A stretch of DNA of 64,000 nucleotides. Source: Lacihabitans soyangensis. GTDB lineage: Bacteria; Bacteroidota; Bacteroidia; Cytophagales; Spirosomataceae. Below are positions 45,586 to 54,972 of this stretch, piece after piece. Location: the NCBI RefSeq assembly GCF_024343775.1, contig NZ_RJUF01000003.1, positions 124,001 through 188,000 on the forward strand, written 5' to 3'. The notes beneath the pieces are model-generated. The model did not search any database. It saw only the letters and a program-made list of their open reading frames with translations, and was not told where the DNA came from. Numbering within the stretch: the stretch's first letter is position 1; each line of letters begins with the position of its first letter. A program made the position numbers and the translations under genes.

Positions 45586-47210
45586 GAAGTTCGTTTTTCT
45601 GTATTTTTATTTTCGTGTCATTAGATGCTATGGCACAAAAAACCAATCCTCAAGCTTACATTGATTCAGCCTATCATTATCTATATGATCATGAAAATTT
45701 CAAACTTTCAAAATTTTGGATCAATAAAGCCGAAAAAAGCCTTTTGACAAAAGCCAATACCCTTCAAAAATTCAATTTAATGTATTTTTATGGTAATTTA
45801 TATCATGAATTAGGCGATAAAGAAAAATCTATAAATAGTTTCAAACAAGCCCTAGAATTTGCGAAACTAAAAAATGATAATAACTTGATAATCAGAGGAA
45901 AAAGAGGCTTGGGGAGTGCTTATTTTCATTTTAACCTCATACCCGAAGCCAAGAAAATATACATTAATTTAGCAAAAAATTATCTAAAACAAAACGACTC
46001 TACTAATTATGCCAATACTCTATCTGTTTTAGGAAATCTACAAAGAAAGCAGGGTGATTTTTCTAATGCTTTTGCTAATCTAAATAAGGCTTACAATATT
46101 CAATTAAAAATAAAAGATGTTTGGAGAATAGTAAACACTACGCGATTTTTAAGTATGTATTATACTGAAACTGGGAATTATAAACTGGCAGAAAAGTTAA
46201 TTGAAGAATCAGATCAGGTAATAAAAAAGAACAAATATGACTCTGAAATAAACAAGACTTTAATTGTTCGACAACGACTTGCTTTTGCGAGTAAAAATTT
46301 TACCTTGGGCGATGAACTTGGCAAGTTAATTAATCTTAGAATTGACTCCGCACGAGTCAAAAAAAGAGAAAAAGAAATGGTTGAGTTTGAAGCACGATTA
46401 AAAACTGCCGAAAAAGAAGCCAAACTGAAAGAAGCACAACTAGAAATCTCACAAAAAAGAAATTGGATTATAGGACTTAGTCTTGGATTTTTAGGAATAA
46501 TGGTAACAGGTGGATTATTGTGGCGAATATCCACTATAAAAACCAAAGCAAAAGAAACTGAAAAACTAAAAAACCTTGAAATAGAAAACCAGAAAAAACT
46601 GCTTTCTGCCAAAGAAATCGAACGCCAACGCATAGCCAAAGAACTCCACGATAGCGTAGGAAGTCAACTTACGGTGGTAAGTACTAGTCTTGACAATGCC
46701 TTTTATCTGTTTGAAAATCAAAAACTTAAACCTGAGAAACTTGAGAATATTTCAGTGGAGGTTCGCTTGGCTGCTCAGAGTTTGCGAGATACGATTTGGG
46801 CCACCTATAATTCAGAAATTTCAGTTGCAGATTTGAGGTCAAGGATTCAGGAATTTGTAAAGAAATTCAGTGATGAAAATAGCTTCAACGTAGAAATTAG
46901 TATAAATGGTGAAGGGGTAGTTTTAACGCCAATTGAGGGTCTAAATCTATTCAGAATCGTGCAAGAGGCACTTAACAATACCCAAAAATACGCTTCGGCG
47001 AGTTTGGTGAAAATTAATGCTGATTTTTCAGAAAAAAATTACGTTTTAGAAATAGCTGATAATGGTAAAGGCTTTGATTTAGAGCAAAATAAAGTCTCGG
47101 AGTCTTATGGACTCAACAACATGAAAACCCGTGCTGAGGAGATTGACGGTAAAATAGAAATAAAATCCACTGTCGGTGGAGGTACAGCAATTATATTTGA
47201 GAAAACATAG
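45576..47210 (+). CDS. TPR-containing HisKA_3-type sensor histidine kinase
   Basis: A 544-residue kinase with a signal peptide (to MAQ, about residue 20). Periplasmic TPR repeats span about 25-235, then a coil, a transmembrane helix (WIIGLSLGFLGIMVTGGLLW) and a cytoplasmic coil. The HisKA_3 domain has the H-box AKELHDSVGSQLTVV. HATPase follows, with N-box RIVQEALNNTQKYA and G1 IADNGKGFDL. This is the kinase for the NarL-type regulator just upstream (10-base overlap). Confidence 0.93.
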   Translation: MGMRSSFFCIFIFVSLDAMAQKTNPQAYIDSAYHYLYDHENFKLSKFWINKAEKSLLTKANTLQKFNLMYFYGNLYHELGDKEKSINSFKQALEFAKLKNDNNLIIRGKRGLGSAYFHFNLIPEAKKIYINLAKNYLKQNDSTNYANTLSVLGNLQRKQGDFSNAFANLNKAYNIQLKIKDVWRIVNTTRFLSMYYTETGNYKLAEKLIEESDQVIKKNKYDSEINKTLIVRQRLAFASKNFTLGDELGKLINLRIDSARVKKREKEMVEFEARLKTAEKEAKLKEAQLEISQKRNWIIGLSLGFLGIMVTGGLLWRISTIKTKAKETEKLKNLEIENQKKLLSAKEIERQRIAKELHDSVGSQLTVVSTSLDNAFYLFENQKLKPEKLENISVEVRLAAQSLRDTIWATYNSEISVADLRSRIQEFVKKFSDENSFNVEISINGEGVVLTPIEGLNLFRIVQEALNNTQKYASASLVKINADFSEKNYVLEIADNGKGFDLEQNKVSESYGLNNMKTRAEEIDGKIEIKSTVGGGTAIIFEKT

Positions 47211-47214
47211 CAAC

Positions 47215-47430
47215 GTGAAACTACAAAACCTCCTTGTTTTGTCTCTATTTCTTTTGCTTGGTATAGCCTGGGCACAGCCTGGACCTACGCATTTTGCACA
47301 AATAACAGAACTTGCGTATGAAGCCGTATATGACAAAAATTTTGCTGAGGCTGCTAAAAAAATTACCGAGTTAGAGAAAATTTGTCTGGCTACGAAAAGT
47401 CGAACACAGTTTTTTGAACTTTGCTATTAG
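47215..47430 (+). CDS. short exported protein, possibly a truncated TPR protein
   Basis: The frame from GTG at 47215 (4 bases after the kinase stop) gives a signal peptide MKLQNLLVLSLFLLLGIAWAQ and only about 50 further residues (THFAQITELAYEAVYDKNFAEAAKKITELEK), one TPR-like helical pair. It ends at a stop shortly after KSRTQFFELCY. This could be the decayed 5' remnant of a TPR protein or a genuine small partner of the kinase. Confidence 0.45.
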   Translation: MKLQNLLVLSLFLLLGIAWAQPGPTHFAQITELAYEAVYDKNFAEAAKKITELEKICLATKSRTQFFELCY

Positions 47431-47525
47431 AGATAAAATCAATAAAGAGAGGCTGTTGGGCAAACTTAAGTATAGCTCTGTTTAAAATTGACTAAAGATG
47501 GGTTCAGTCGATATGTAACAAAAAT

Positions 47526-47556
47526 CGTCGGCATAGTTGAAAAAACCATACCGACG
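47526..47556. terminator. bidirectional terminator
   Basis: Arms CGTCGGCAT / ATACCGACG (one G-T type mismatch) surround 13 bases. A runs on the left and T runs on the right give U-tracts for both strands, consistent with the convergent small protein gene and tricorn-like gene. Confidence 0.7.
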
Positions 47557-47579
47557 TTTTAAAAAGATGATCTTAAAAT

Positions 47580-50500
47580 TTACTTCTTAGCATCAATATC
47601 TTTCAAAAGCACTTCAACTGCTGTTTTGAGTTGGTCGTCAGTGCCTTTTGAAATCCAATCTAGTTGGTTTTCTACGATAATATCAGGTATGGCTGGCCCG
47701 AGTTCTTGATTTTTATCGGTAGCTTTAGTAAACCAGCCACGGAAAGGTAAACGTACAAACGAACCATCCATTAATGCTTTACCACCCGTCGAAATTACAG
47801 AACCATTGGTTGGCACTCCCACCAACTTCCCAATTCCAAGTGTTTTGTAGGCGTGCGAGAAAATTTCAGCGTTTGAGTAACTGCCTTCATTACAAAGGGC
47901 TACCGAAGGTTTTGTCCAAGCGGCATAAACTAAGCGTTCGCCAGTTGGGTAATAATCCTTGAACTTCAATTTATCTTTTTCTAAATCATTGCTCGCTCCT
48001 CTTGGAATCGTGTAGGCGTGTTGCTTATAATTGAGCATCGTCATCAAATAATCAGTTGTTGAGCCTCCGCCATTATAACGTACATCAATCAATAATCCTT
48101 CTTTTCCGTAGCCAGCTGCTGTAAATTCACGCTCAACTACTTCAAAACTCGGAAAATCCATGCCTTTAATATGAATATAACCCAAGCGTCCGTTTGAATA
48201 TTTTTCTACCAATTTCTTGCGATTTTCTACCCATTCTTCATACAAATTATTCGAAATGCTCGCAGTCAATCTGATAGCTACTTCACGAGTTTTTCCATCA
48301 GTAGCTTTTACAGTCAATAATACTTTTTCATTGACTAAACCATTCAATAAACCATGAAAGTTAGCAGTTTCACTTACATTTTCACCATTTACTGCCACAA
48401 TTACGTCCCCCTCGTTGAGTTTACTTTTCTCTTTATCGGCTGGAGTTTCTGGCACAATATGATTGATTTTCACACCACCACTCACAGGCACAATTTCTGC
48501 TCCGAGCAAACCCGTTGCTTCACGTTGAGTTTCGGCACGGTCGGTTACAGTAAGCCCCATGTGGCTTGAGTTGAGTTCGCCCAAAAGCAGGTTAAACATA
48601 TCTCTAAAATCATTGCCCGTGCTGGCATTTACGCAACGCTCTTTGTATTTATCGTGGAGTTTTACCCAGTCGTTTCCGTGAAATTTAGGGTCGTAGAAAC
48701 CATCACGGATGGTACGCCAAGCTTCTTCAAAAACCTGTGTACGCTCGGCGGTATAATCAACTTTCATTTTTGAAACAAAAGGTAGATTTTCCGATGCACT
48801 CGTTTTTATATCAATTCTGCCCAAAGCTCCTTGTTTGGCAAAATACAAGTATTTTCCATCTTTGTCCATCGTCACTCCGCTCGGATTTGCACCGCCTTTC
48901 GTGATTTCTTTCAAATCTTTTCCGTCCCATTTGATGCTGAACAAATCTCTGCCTTTGGCGTTACTGCTGGTAGTTGTATAATAAAAGGTTTCACCGTCTT
49001 TCGAGATTACGAGGTCGCTTTCATCACCTGGAAAATTGGTTACTTGCACTACACGCTCATAGATTTTATCGAAATCAATTTTGATTGGCTTCGGTGTTTT
49101 ATCTTTTTTGTCGTTTGGTTTTGCAGGAGCGGCTTCGGTTGGCGTTTCACGCTCTTGCCAATCTTGGATTTCTTTTTCCCAATCTTCTTTTTTGAGCCAC
49201 ACAAACCAAACATCGCCACTACGGCCCACGCTTCGCTGCGAAATAAATCCTAATTTCGAGCCATCCGCACTCCAAAACGGACGACTATCACCTCTTGGGT
49301 GCATCGAAACGTTAACAGGTTTTGACGAATTATCGGCCGCATGAATGAAAACTTCTTCGTTGAAATACAAATCTTCGAGCGAGTAAGCCAGCCATTTATT
49401 ATCAGGACTCCAAACGATACTGCTCGGCGATGCCCAACTATCGTTCAAGATTTTTTCGTTGCTAAATTTTCCATCTGCCGAAATATCAGCTACCACAAAA
49501 GTGCCCCTTCCACGGACATAGGCAATCTTTTTGCCATCCGACGACACACTCATGTTGGTTTCATCAGTCGGCGTTTTGGTGATTTGTACGAGTTCGTGTT
49601 TGAGCGATTTGAAAATATTGCGTTGCGTAGTATCGGCCGAACGAACCATGTAAATATCAAAGTTTCCGTTGGCTCTATCGCTGCTGAAAAGAAGCGTCGA
49701 ATCATTCAGCCAAGTTGGTTCAACATCACGAAACCCATGCTCTGAAACGTTGATACTTCTTGATTTTTCTTTATCGGCTTCTTTCACGAAAACCTCTCCA
49801 CGAATCGAATAAGCTAACATTTTGCCATTGGGAGAAACAGCGTATTGGCTCGCTCCTGTGGTAAATGTTTTTTGTTCGGTGGCATCCAAGCGGTCATCGG
49901 CACTGATTTGAACATTGAGTTTTTGAGCCGAACCACCCGAAGTTTTTATGGTATAAAGGTTCATGTCTTTTTCGAAAACTATCGAATTCCCATCAGCCGA
50001 CACACTAAATGCACGAATTGATTCATCTTTAAAATTGGTCAATTTTTCAGCTTTTTCGGCAGCTTTACCATTGGTATCAATTTTTAAGCGGTAAATATTG
50101 TACGCACCATCAATGCTACTCAGAAAATAAAGCGTACTGTTTCCGCCCCATTGTGGCAAAACATCGTTGGTTTCAAAACTTGGGAGTTGTTGATAAGTTT
50201 TGTTTTTGGTATCATATAACCAAAGGTCACGGTCGGAGCTTCCTTTGTAGTCTTGGCGAGCCACTGGGTTAATATCGCCACGAACAAAAGCCACAAAACG
50301 ACCATCGGGCGAAAGAATCGGGTCAAAACCAACAGCATCTAAAAAACGAGATTCTGTTCCACCTTTTGAACTGATTGAATAAACCTCACTTGGACGTTCG
50401 ATTTGTTTAAACTCACGGTTGGTAGAAAATAAAATTTTATCGGCGTGAGTCCAGCTTGAAATATTATCTGAGCCCGAATGGTAAGTCAAACGCTTGGGCA

Positions 50501-50795
50501 TTCCACCCTCGGTTGGCATCACAAAAATATCGTTATTGCCAAATCTTGCTCCAGAAAAAGCAATCTGACTGCCATCTGGACTAAAAACAGGATTGCTTTC
50601 ATAAGCTTCGTGGATGGTCAGACGAGACGCTTTTCCACCCGAACTAGGCACTGTCCAGATATCGCCTTGAAACGAAAATGCTACTGTTGAGCCATCTTTG
50701 TTGATAGCTGGCTGGCGGAGCAGTAAATTGTTTTGTGCTTGTAAAAAAAGGCTTGAGCAGCCAAGAAATGCTGCGGTAAGGATAGTTTTTTTCAT
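47580..50795 (-). CDS. tricorn-like S41 peptidase with propeller domains
   Basis: A 1,071-residue exported protease (signal to about residue 21). PD40/TolB-type beta-propeller repeats dominate residues 25-650 (FSPDGSQIAFSGAR, LSPDGRFVAFVRG, WSPDNKWLAYSLEDLYF). A helical linker, a PDZ domain (about 760-840, VSGGVKINHIVPETPADKEKSKLNEGDVIVAVNG) and the S41 core follow (YIHIKGMDFPS, GLLIDVRYNGGGSTTDYL, catalytic Ser in CNEGSYSNAEIFSHAY). The domain order matches tricorn-protease homologues. These complete peptide degradation, here probably periplasmic. Confidence 0.93.
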   Translation of the reverse strand: MKKTILTAAFLGCSSLFLQAQNNLLLRQPAINKDGSTVAFSFQGDIWTVPSSGGKASRLTIHEAYESNPVFSPDGSQIAFSGARFGNNDIFVMPTEGGMPKRLTYHSGSDNISSWTHADKILFSTNREFKQIERPSEVYSISSKGGTESRFLDAVGFDPILSPDGRFVAFVRGDINPVARQDYKGSSDRDLWLYDTKNKTYQQLPSFETNDVLPQWGGNSTLYFLSSIDGAYNIYRLKIDTNGKAAEKAEKLTNFKDESIRAFSVSADGNSIVFEKDMNLYTIKTSGGSAQKLNVQISADDRLDATEQKTFTTGASQYAVSPNGKMLAYSIRGEVFVKEADKEKSRSINVSEHGFRDVEPTWLNDSTLLFSSDRANGNFDIYMVRSADTTQRNIFKSLKHELVQITKTPTDETNMSVSSDGKKIAYVRGRGTFVVADISADGKFSNEKILNDSWASPSSIVWSPDNKWLAYSLEDLYFNEEVFIHAADNSSKPVNVSMHPRGDSRPFWSADGSKLGFISQRSVGRSGDVWFVWLKKEDWEKEIQDWQERETPTEAAPAKPNDKKDKTPKPIKIDFDKIYERVVQVTNFPGDESDLVISKDGETFYYTTTSSNAKGRDLFSIKWDGKDLKEITKGGANPSGVTMDKDGKYLYFAKQGALGRIDIKTSASENLPFVSKMKVDYTAERTQVFEEAWRTIRDGFYDPKFHGNDWVKLHDKYKERCVNASTGNDFRDMFNLLLGELNSSHMGLTVTDRAETQREATGLLGAEIVPVSGGVKINHIVPETPADKEKSKLNEGDVIVAVNGENVSETANFHGLLNGLVNEKVLLTVKATDGKTREVAIRLTASISNNLYEEWVENRKKLVEKYSNGRLGYIHIKGMDFPSFEVVEREFTAAGYGKEGLLIDVRYNGGGSTTDYLMTMLNYKQHAYTIPRGASNDLEKDKLKFKDYYPTGERLVYAAWTKPSVALCNEGSYSNAEIFSHAYKTLGIGKLVGVPTNGSVISTGGKALMDGSFVRLPFRGWFTKATDKNQELGPAIPDIIVENQLDWISKGTDDQLKTAVEVLLKDIDAKK

Positions 50796-51272
50796 ATAGC
50801 GTTAGTTTGTTGAAGGGCCAAAAATATAACCTCATTTCACTAACAAAGTTATGATTTTTAGGCAATTTTCAACAAAAAAGAGAGCAAAGTGGATGTCTCA
50901 TAGACCAAAAGAGTAAATATTAATACGACTGTTGCTGAAACACGCGTCTCCCACCTGTGCTTCAACAAAACCTGGAGGTCTATTGTTTGCTTAAAATTTA
51001 AAGTCAACAAGCTATTATTACCAAGGATGTTTCCTTGAAAATGTTCAAATGTCTTCAAAAATGATTAGTTTCAGAGCCTTAGCCTAGAAATTAAATTATC
51101 TAGACCTAACCCATTTCACACACTGAGTAAAAGCGATTGGTTTTACAGTTAAGGAAGCCAATAAACCTTCCGATGTCCAGCATTTCATGATTTATTTATT
51201 CGGGAGTTTCATTTTTTACAATTTTCTTATTCAAAAATTCTTTTAACTTGCACAAATTCAATTCTTTCCTGA
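50796..51272. other. 477-base non-coding region before the AraC gene
   Basis: No gene is visible. It holds an imperfect hairpin at 50932-50968 (TTGCTGAAACAC / GTGCTTCAACAA, 10 of 12 paired), a near-palindrome CTAGA...TCTAG at 51084-51103 and, near its end, the element at 51204-51225 described separately. A small RNA is conceivable but not supported. Confidence 0.4.
51204..51225 (+). promoter_or_regulatory. shared element, copy 1 (upstream of AraC gene)
   Basis: A 22-base sequence ending in ...CATTTTTTACAATTTT occurs identically here and at 52117-52138. This copy ends 47 bases before the AraC start and about 18 bases before a TAACTTG -7-like element, so it would overlap the -33 region. It is a likely binding site for the AraC regulator. 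Confidence 0.55.
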
Positions 51273-52118
51273 ATGGATGCACCCGTCAATATAAAAATAA
51301 ATGAAGGTATGGATTTCTTTATCAAGAAACCCAACACCAGACTTTTGCCTTATATTGACCTCATTTGGGCGAGCAATGGCCGGCCTAACTTCAAGGAGGA
51401 GCGAGTCATTCCTGATGGATCCTGTTTGTTACTTTTTAATTTTGGGAAACCTGTCGCCAGCATCAGCGGTAAGTTACATTTGCCCATCAAACGCTGCGTT
51501 TTTACTGGGGTCTTTACCAATTTTATTTCTATGAAATATGACTCAGAAGAAGAAATTCACCAGCAAGTGGGGGTTATTTTTAAATCTGGCGGGGCTTATC
51601 CTTTCATAAAAATTCCGATAGAAGAATTTAAAAACCAAGCCATTGATGCCGACTTGATCAACAAAAACCTCTTCGAAAGTATCTATCACGATTTGGGTGA
51701 AGTGGAATGTTGCGAGACCAAGATTCTTATTCTTGAAAAAATATTGACAAACATTCTTTCCAAGTTTGACAGCTTAACTTTACCTCAGGATTTCATCAAC
51801 TTAATAAAATTCAGGAATGAGTTGAATATCAATGCAATAATTGACAAAACAGGGTACTCGCACCAGTATGTCAACAAAATTTTGAGGTCTCATGCAGGCG
51901 TAAGTATCAAAAGCCTTCAGAATATTTATAAAGTCGGCCAGGCCATTCAAATGCTCAAACAAGACTCCAAAATTGAGAATTTCACGGCTTTGGCTCATGA
52001 ATTAAACTATTATGACCAAGCACACTTTATACATCAAGTCAAAAAGATGACGGGTTTTACACCTAAGGAATTCAAAAATCTCTCGCTGCCCATCACTTCA
52101 CGGGTTATTTATCTTTGA
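51273..52118 (+). CDS. AraC-family transcription regulator
   Basis: A 281-residue regulator. Residues about 10-150 form a DUF6597-like N-terminal domain (FFIKKPNTRLLPYIDLIWASNGRPNFKEERVIPDGSCLLLFNFG). Residues about 180-275 are the twin-HTH AraC domain (NINAIIDKTGYSHQYVNKILRSHAGVSIKSLQNIYKVGQAIQML...LAHELNYYDQAHFIHQVKKMTGFTPKEFKNL), with the conserved second-helix pattern. It is followed by the cupin gene, and both carry the same 22-base element upstream. Confidence 0.9.
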   Translation: MDAPVNIKINEGMDFFIKKPNTRLLPYIDLIWASNGRPNFKEERVIPDGSCLLLFNFGKPVASISGKLHLPIKRCVFTGVFTNFISMKYDSEEEIHQQVGVIFKSGGAYPFIKIPIEEFKNQAIDADLINKNLFESIYHDLGEVECCETKILILEKILTNILSKFDSLTLPQDFINLIKFRNELNINAIIDKTGYSHQYVNKILRSHAGVSIKSLQNIYKVGQAIQMLKQDSKIENFTALAHELNYYDQAHFIHQVKKMTGFTPKEFKNLSLPITSRVIYL

Positions 52119-52138
52119 GTTTCATTTTTTACAATTTT
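52117..52138 (+). promoter_or_regulatory. shared element, copy 2 (upstream of cupin gene)
   Basis: Identical to the 22 bases at 51204-51225. It overlaps the AraC stop codon and ends 52 bases before the cupin start, 17 bases before TAATTTTG (52156-52163), a good -7 element. Spacing to the start and to the -7 element matches copy 1. Confidence 0.6.
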
Positions 52139-52190
52139 TGAGGTTTTGAGCACTATAATTTTGTAACATAATTATTACAATTTTATAGCC

Positions 52191-52814
52191 ATGATTCAAA
52201 AAATTATCATTTACATTCTCGGCTTTCTTGTGGTTTATTTGGTTGGCGGAGGTATTTTATTTAACCATGTTCTCCTACCAAAACCTATTGATTATTCGGC
52301 ATATTTCGAGAAACAGCAACAGTTTGCTAGTAGAGCGGAGGGAATGCAATTGAGCATAAAAAAGCTCGACAAGCAAAATGTTTTTCTGAAGGTGTCAGTT
52401 GAGCCTTACGCCGCTGGACCTCCCGAACATATTCACCAGAACTTCGATGAGTTTTTTGTGGTAGAAACTGGAACGCTGAGTTTACTCATTAATGGCCAAA
52501 AACGCACATTAAAGGCCGGTGAAAGTATTTTGATTCCGAAAGGAACACCTCATAAGCCATTTAATGAAACCAATCAAATGGTTATCTTGAACGATAGTAC
52601 AGACGCTCATCCTACCATGCCGTCTCATTTTGCATATGGTTTAAGCCAGCTCTACCCAGTCATGGATCAGCATGGTGCCCAATCGCCCAAAGTGCTTTTG
52701 AAGTTGGCTAGTTTGGGACAAAACTTCGACACTTGGGTGGCAGATGTGCCCATATTTGCACAGAAAGCTATTCGGTGGTTGCTTGGCCCAACAGTCAGAA
52801 TAATTAGGCAGTAA
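52191..52814 (+). CDS. membrane-anchored cupin-domain protein
   Basis: A 207-residue protein with one N-terminal transmembrane helix (KIIIYILGFLVVYLVGGGILF) and a cupin domain around residues 70-130. The cupin has HIHQNFDEFFVVETGTLSLLINGQKRTLKAGESILIPKGTPHKPFN, in which the His/His/Glu/His metal ligands are present. The C-terminal 70 residues are hydrophobic and may contain a second membrane-associated helix. Function is unknown. It is preceded by a good -7 element and the same operator-like element as the AraC gene, so it is probably an AraC target. Confidence 0.8.
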   Translation: MIQKIIIYILGFLVVYLVGGGILFNHVLLPKPIDYSAYFEKQQQFASRAEGMQLSIKKLDKQNVFLKVSVEPYAAGPPEHIHQNFDEFFVVETGTLSLLINGQKRTLKAGESILIPKGTPHKPFNETNQMVILNDSTDAHPTMPSHFAYGLSQLYPVMDQHGAQSPKVLLKLASLGQNFDTWVADVPIFAQKAIRWLLGPTVRIIRQ

Positions 52815-53082
52815 CCAGAATTGGGCATTGACTTCAATTTACGCTTTTAGTCATATTTAATTACTGGCGTCTGCTGAAACTATTTCTAAGAATCTTATCT
52901 GCCTGAATGTTAAACCCTTACAGGATTTGGGGTTAATTGGGGGTGTTTTTGTTAATATACTTCAATCCCTCTGGGGTTGTTCATTATCAATTATTTAAGA
53001 ATTTTAAACTCATCAATTAATATTTAGTCGGACGCCAGTAATATTTAATTATTTCATCTTTTAACATTAAAAATAACATTCC

Positions 53083-53463
53083 ATGAAAACCAAACTTACC
53101 GTTTACATTTTTATTTTGCTATTATTGAATCTTTCATGTGCTAAAGAAGACGCAAGTCCAGACCCCACCTCCCAAATAACCAATAAATGGTGGTGTGCAA
53201 AAACTGGTACGGGTACTATTTCTTCGCAATATTTTAAAGCCGACGGTACTTGGGAACAGGGCTCTAAAGGCGGGCGGTTTAACGACACAGGCAAGTGGGC
53301 TTTGTCGTCCAATAAAAAGAAAATCGTAATCAGCAGTGTACTAGACTATAACAAGAAATCAAAAACCGGTTGGGAATATGATATTGAGACTTTTTCGGAA
53401 ACTAACCTTAAGATGAATTGGAGTGCATTTGGGGTAATATTGGATTTGGAGGTGTGTAAGTAG
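53083..53463 (+). CDS. small lipoprotein (126 aa)
   Basis: A lipoprotein (signal ending LNLSC, Cys near 19). The mature part, with KWWCAKTGTGTISSQYFKADGTWEQGSKGGRFNDTGKWALSSNKKKIVISS, alternates strands and turns like a lipocalin-like (calycin) barrel. It has two Cys outside the lipobox that could form a disulfide. No named family can be assigned. It is flanked by long non-coding stretches and ends at a strong hairpin. Confidence 0.78.
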   Translation: MKTKLTVYIFILLLLNLSCAKEDASPDPTSQITNKWWCAKTGTGTISSQYFKADGTWEQGSKGGRFNDTGKWALSSNKKKIVISSVLDYNKKSKTGWEYDIETFSETNLKMNWSAFGVILDLEVCK

Positions 53464-53518
53464 GAAATTATAATGGTTAGGGTTAAATGGCTCCGTTGAT
53501 TTTGATGGGGTCATTTTT

Positions 53519-53569
53519 TTGCCACAGATTCAAGAGTTTATTATTTTAATAGTAGTGAATCTGTGGCAA
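53519..53569. terminator. hairpin between convergent genes
   Basis: Perfect 14-base arms TTGCCACAGATTCA / TGAATCTGTGGCAA flank a 23-base loop, between the ends of a lipoprotein gene and a DUF1761 gene. The arms contain the ATCTGTG core also seen in the repeat near 59.3 kb, so it may be a terminator derived from an interspersed repeat. Confidence 0.6.
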
Positions 53570-53588
53570 ATTTATTATTATATATAGT

Positions 53589-54017
53589 TTAGCCCATGAA
53601 AGTCAAAATTCCTGAAACCAACAGCAGAGAAGCTAAAGCATAGCCAGTGTTGATAAAAAATAATTTCCAAGAGCGACTTTCCCACACGATGGCCCCGAGA
53701 TGGTAGGGAACATAAAAACCAAGCCAAGTGAAAATGGCAGAATTGAGGATCGTACCAACTTTTCCCATCTGATCCATTCCTGGTACAAAACTCCAAGCGG
53801 CGTTATTATGAGCCAACACATAGGCCATAAAAAAATTACCGATGAGATTGAACACCATGCCTTTTATCATCACTTTCGAGTCAGGCGTTTGAGTGGTATC
53901 CATTTTGAGTTCTTTAGCCCAAGCTTTACCGAAAAGTGGCGTGTACCAGAGAAAACCAAGTACAAAATGGGCTACAACGGCAATGATTATTGCCAAATAA
54001 TTGATGTTTAAATCCAT
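53589..54017 (-). CDS. DUF1761 membrane protein
   Basis: A 142-residue protein with four predicted helices and the DUF1761 signature MDLNINYLAIIIAVVAHFVLGFLWYTPLFGKAWAKELKMD, then VFNLIGNFFMAYVLAH and FTWLGFYVPYHLGAIVWESRSWKLFFINTGY. The function of the family is unknown. It converges on the small lipoprotein gene and stands 56 bases from the end of the sugar isomerase gene on the same strand. Confidence 0.88.
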   Translation of the reverse strand: MDLNINYLAIIIAVVAHFVLGFLWYTPLFGKAWAKELKMDTTQTPDSKVMIKGMVFNLIGNFFMAYVLAHNNAAWSFVPGMDQMGKVGTILNSAIFTWLGFYVPYHLGAIVWESRSWKLFFINTGYALASLLLVSGILTFMG

Positions 54018-54072
54018 GATTAATAGTGTTTTAGGGTTAGAATATTTCCAAAAGTATGAAAAATCTGGAAAA

Positions 54073-54966
54073 TCAAAACTGTTTTTGGATATATTCTACA
54101 AAACTTGGTAAAGCCACCTCAGGATTTGGTAATTCAGGATGCCAGCGTTTTTCCCATTCGAAACTTATGAAACCTTTGTAATTGTCTTTTTCAATTATTC
54201 TGAGAATTTCATTAATTGGCACTTCACCTTTGCCCGTGAGGGTATATTCGTAGGTATTATTGGGCTTAAAAAAACCGTCTTTTATCTGTACTATTTTTAT
54301 GTAAGATTTCAGGGTTTCATACATTTTTTGTGGACTTTCTTTGGTAATCAAATGCATATTGAAAAAATCCCAGATGATACCAACATGTTTTTTATCAAGG
54401 CCTTGCATCATTTTTAGGAGGTCTTCTGACCAAACCAAATCACCATGGGCATCGAGCAACACTTTTACTTTTGAGCCTTTGCAATAATCGATGAGTTTTT
54501 CGTAATTGGACTTTATGGTATCCAAAGCAAACTCCTTAGATTTCTCTTTCGGAAATTTATCGGGAAAAACTCTCACATAAGGACAATCCAAATGCTGAGC
54601 TAGGTCAATGTATCTCTTTGCTGTTTCAAGGTTTTTTGTTCTTTTCTCAGGCTCATATTCATGCAAAACCACAGAAGAATTGAGATTCAGAATTTTTACA
54701 CCATAATCCTCAGACATTTTTCTAATATCGGTGATTCTCGATGGGGCAAACTCAGGACTATTCAGGATATCTACATCGCCCTTTATCCCTCTGATTTCAA
54801 CAGCTTTGTAACCATACTTTTGGGCATTTGTCAGAACTTCTTGCAAACTCCAGTCGGGGCAAGCCAATGTATTAAAACAAAATTTCCGTTTGTTTTTTGG
54901 TTTTGAAAATGCTTGGGAGCCAATCAAAATACCAAGACTGGTTTGAAGGAATTTTTTTCTGTTCAT
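54073..54966 (-). CDS. exported sugar phosphate isomerase/epimerase-like protein
   Basis: A 297-residue TIM-barrel protein of the AP-endonuclease-2 superfamily, with an export-type N-terminus (MNRKKFLQTSLGILIGSQAFS). Barrel motifs are WSLQEVLTNAQKYGYKAVEIRG, LNLNSSVVLHEYEPEK, VRVFPDKFP, KVLLDAHGDLVW, VGIIWDFFNMH, IVQIKDG and GFISFEWEKRW. Metal ligands (Glu, Asp, His, Glu) appear at the expected strand ends. It is a paralogue of the gene at 13,958. The palindromes of the RAYT cluster begin right upstream. Confidence 0.85.
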   Translation of the reverse strand: MNRKKFLQTSLGILIGSQAFSKPKNKRKFCFNTLACPDWSLQEVLTNAQKYGYKAVEIRGIKGDVDILNSPEFAPSRITDIRKMSEDYGVKILNLNSSVVLHEYEPEKRTKNLETAKRYIDLAQHLDCPYVRVFPDKFPKEKSKEFALDTIKSNYEKLIDYCKGSKVKVLLDAHGDLVWSEDLLKMMQGLDKKHVGIIWDFFNMHLITKESPQKMYETLKSYIKIVQIKDGFFKPNNTYEYTLTGKGEVPINEILRIIEKDNYKGFISFEWEKRWHPELPNPEVALPSFVEYIQKQF

Positions 54967-54972
54967 TTAGTA

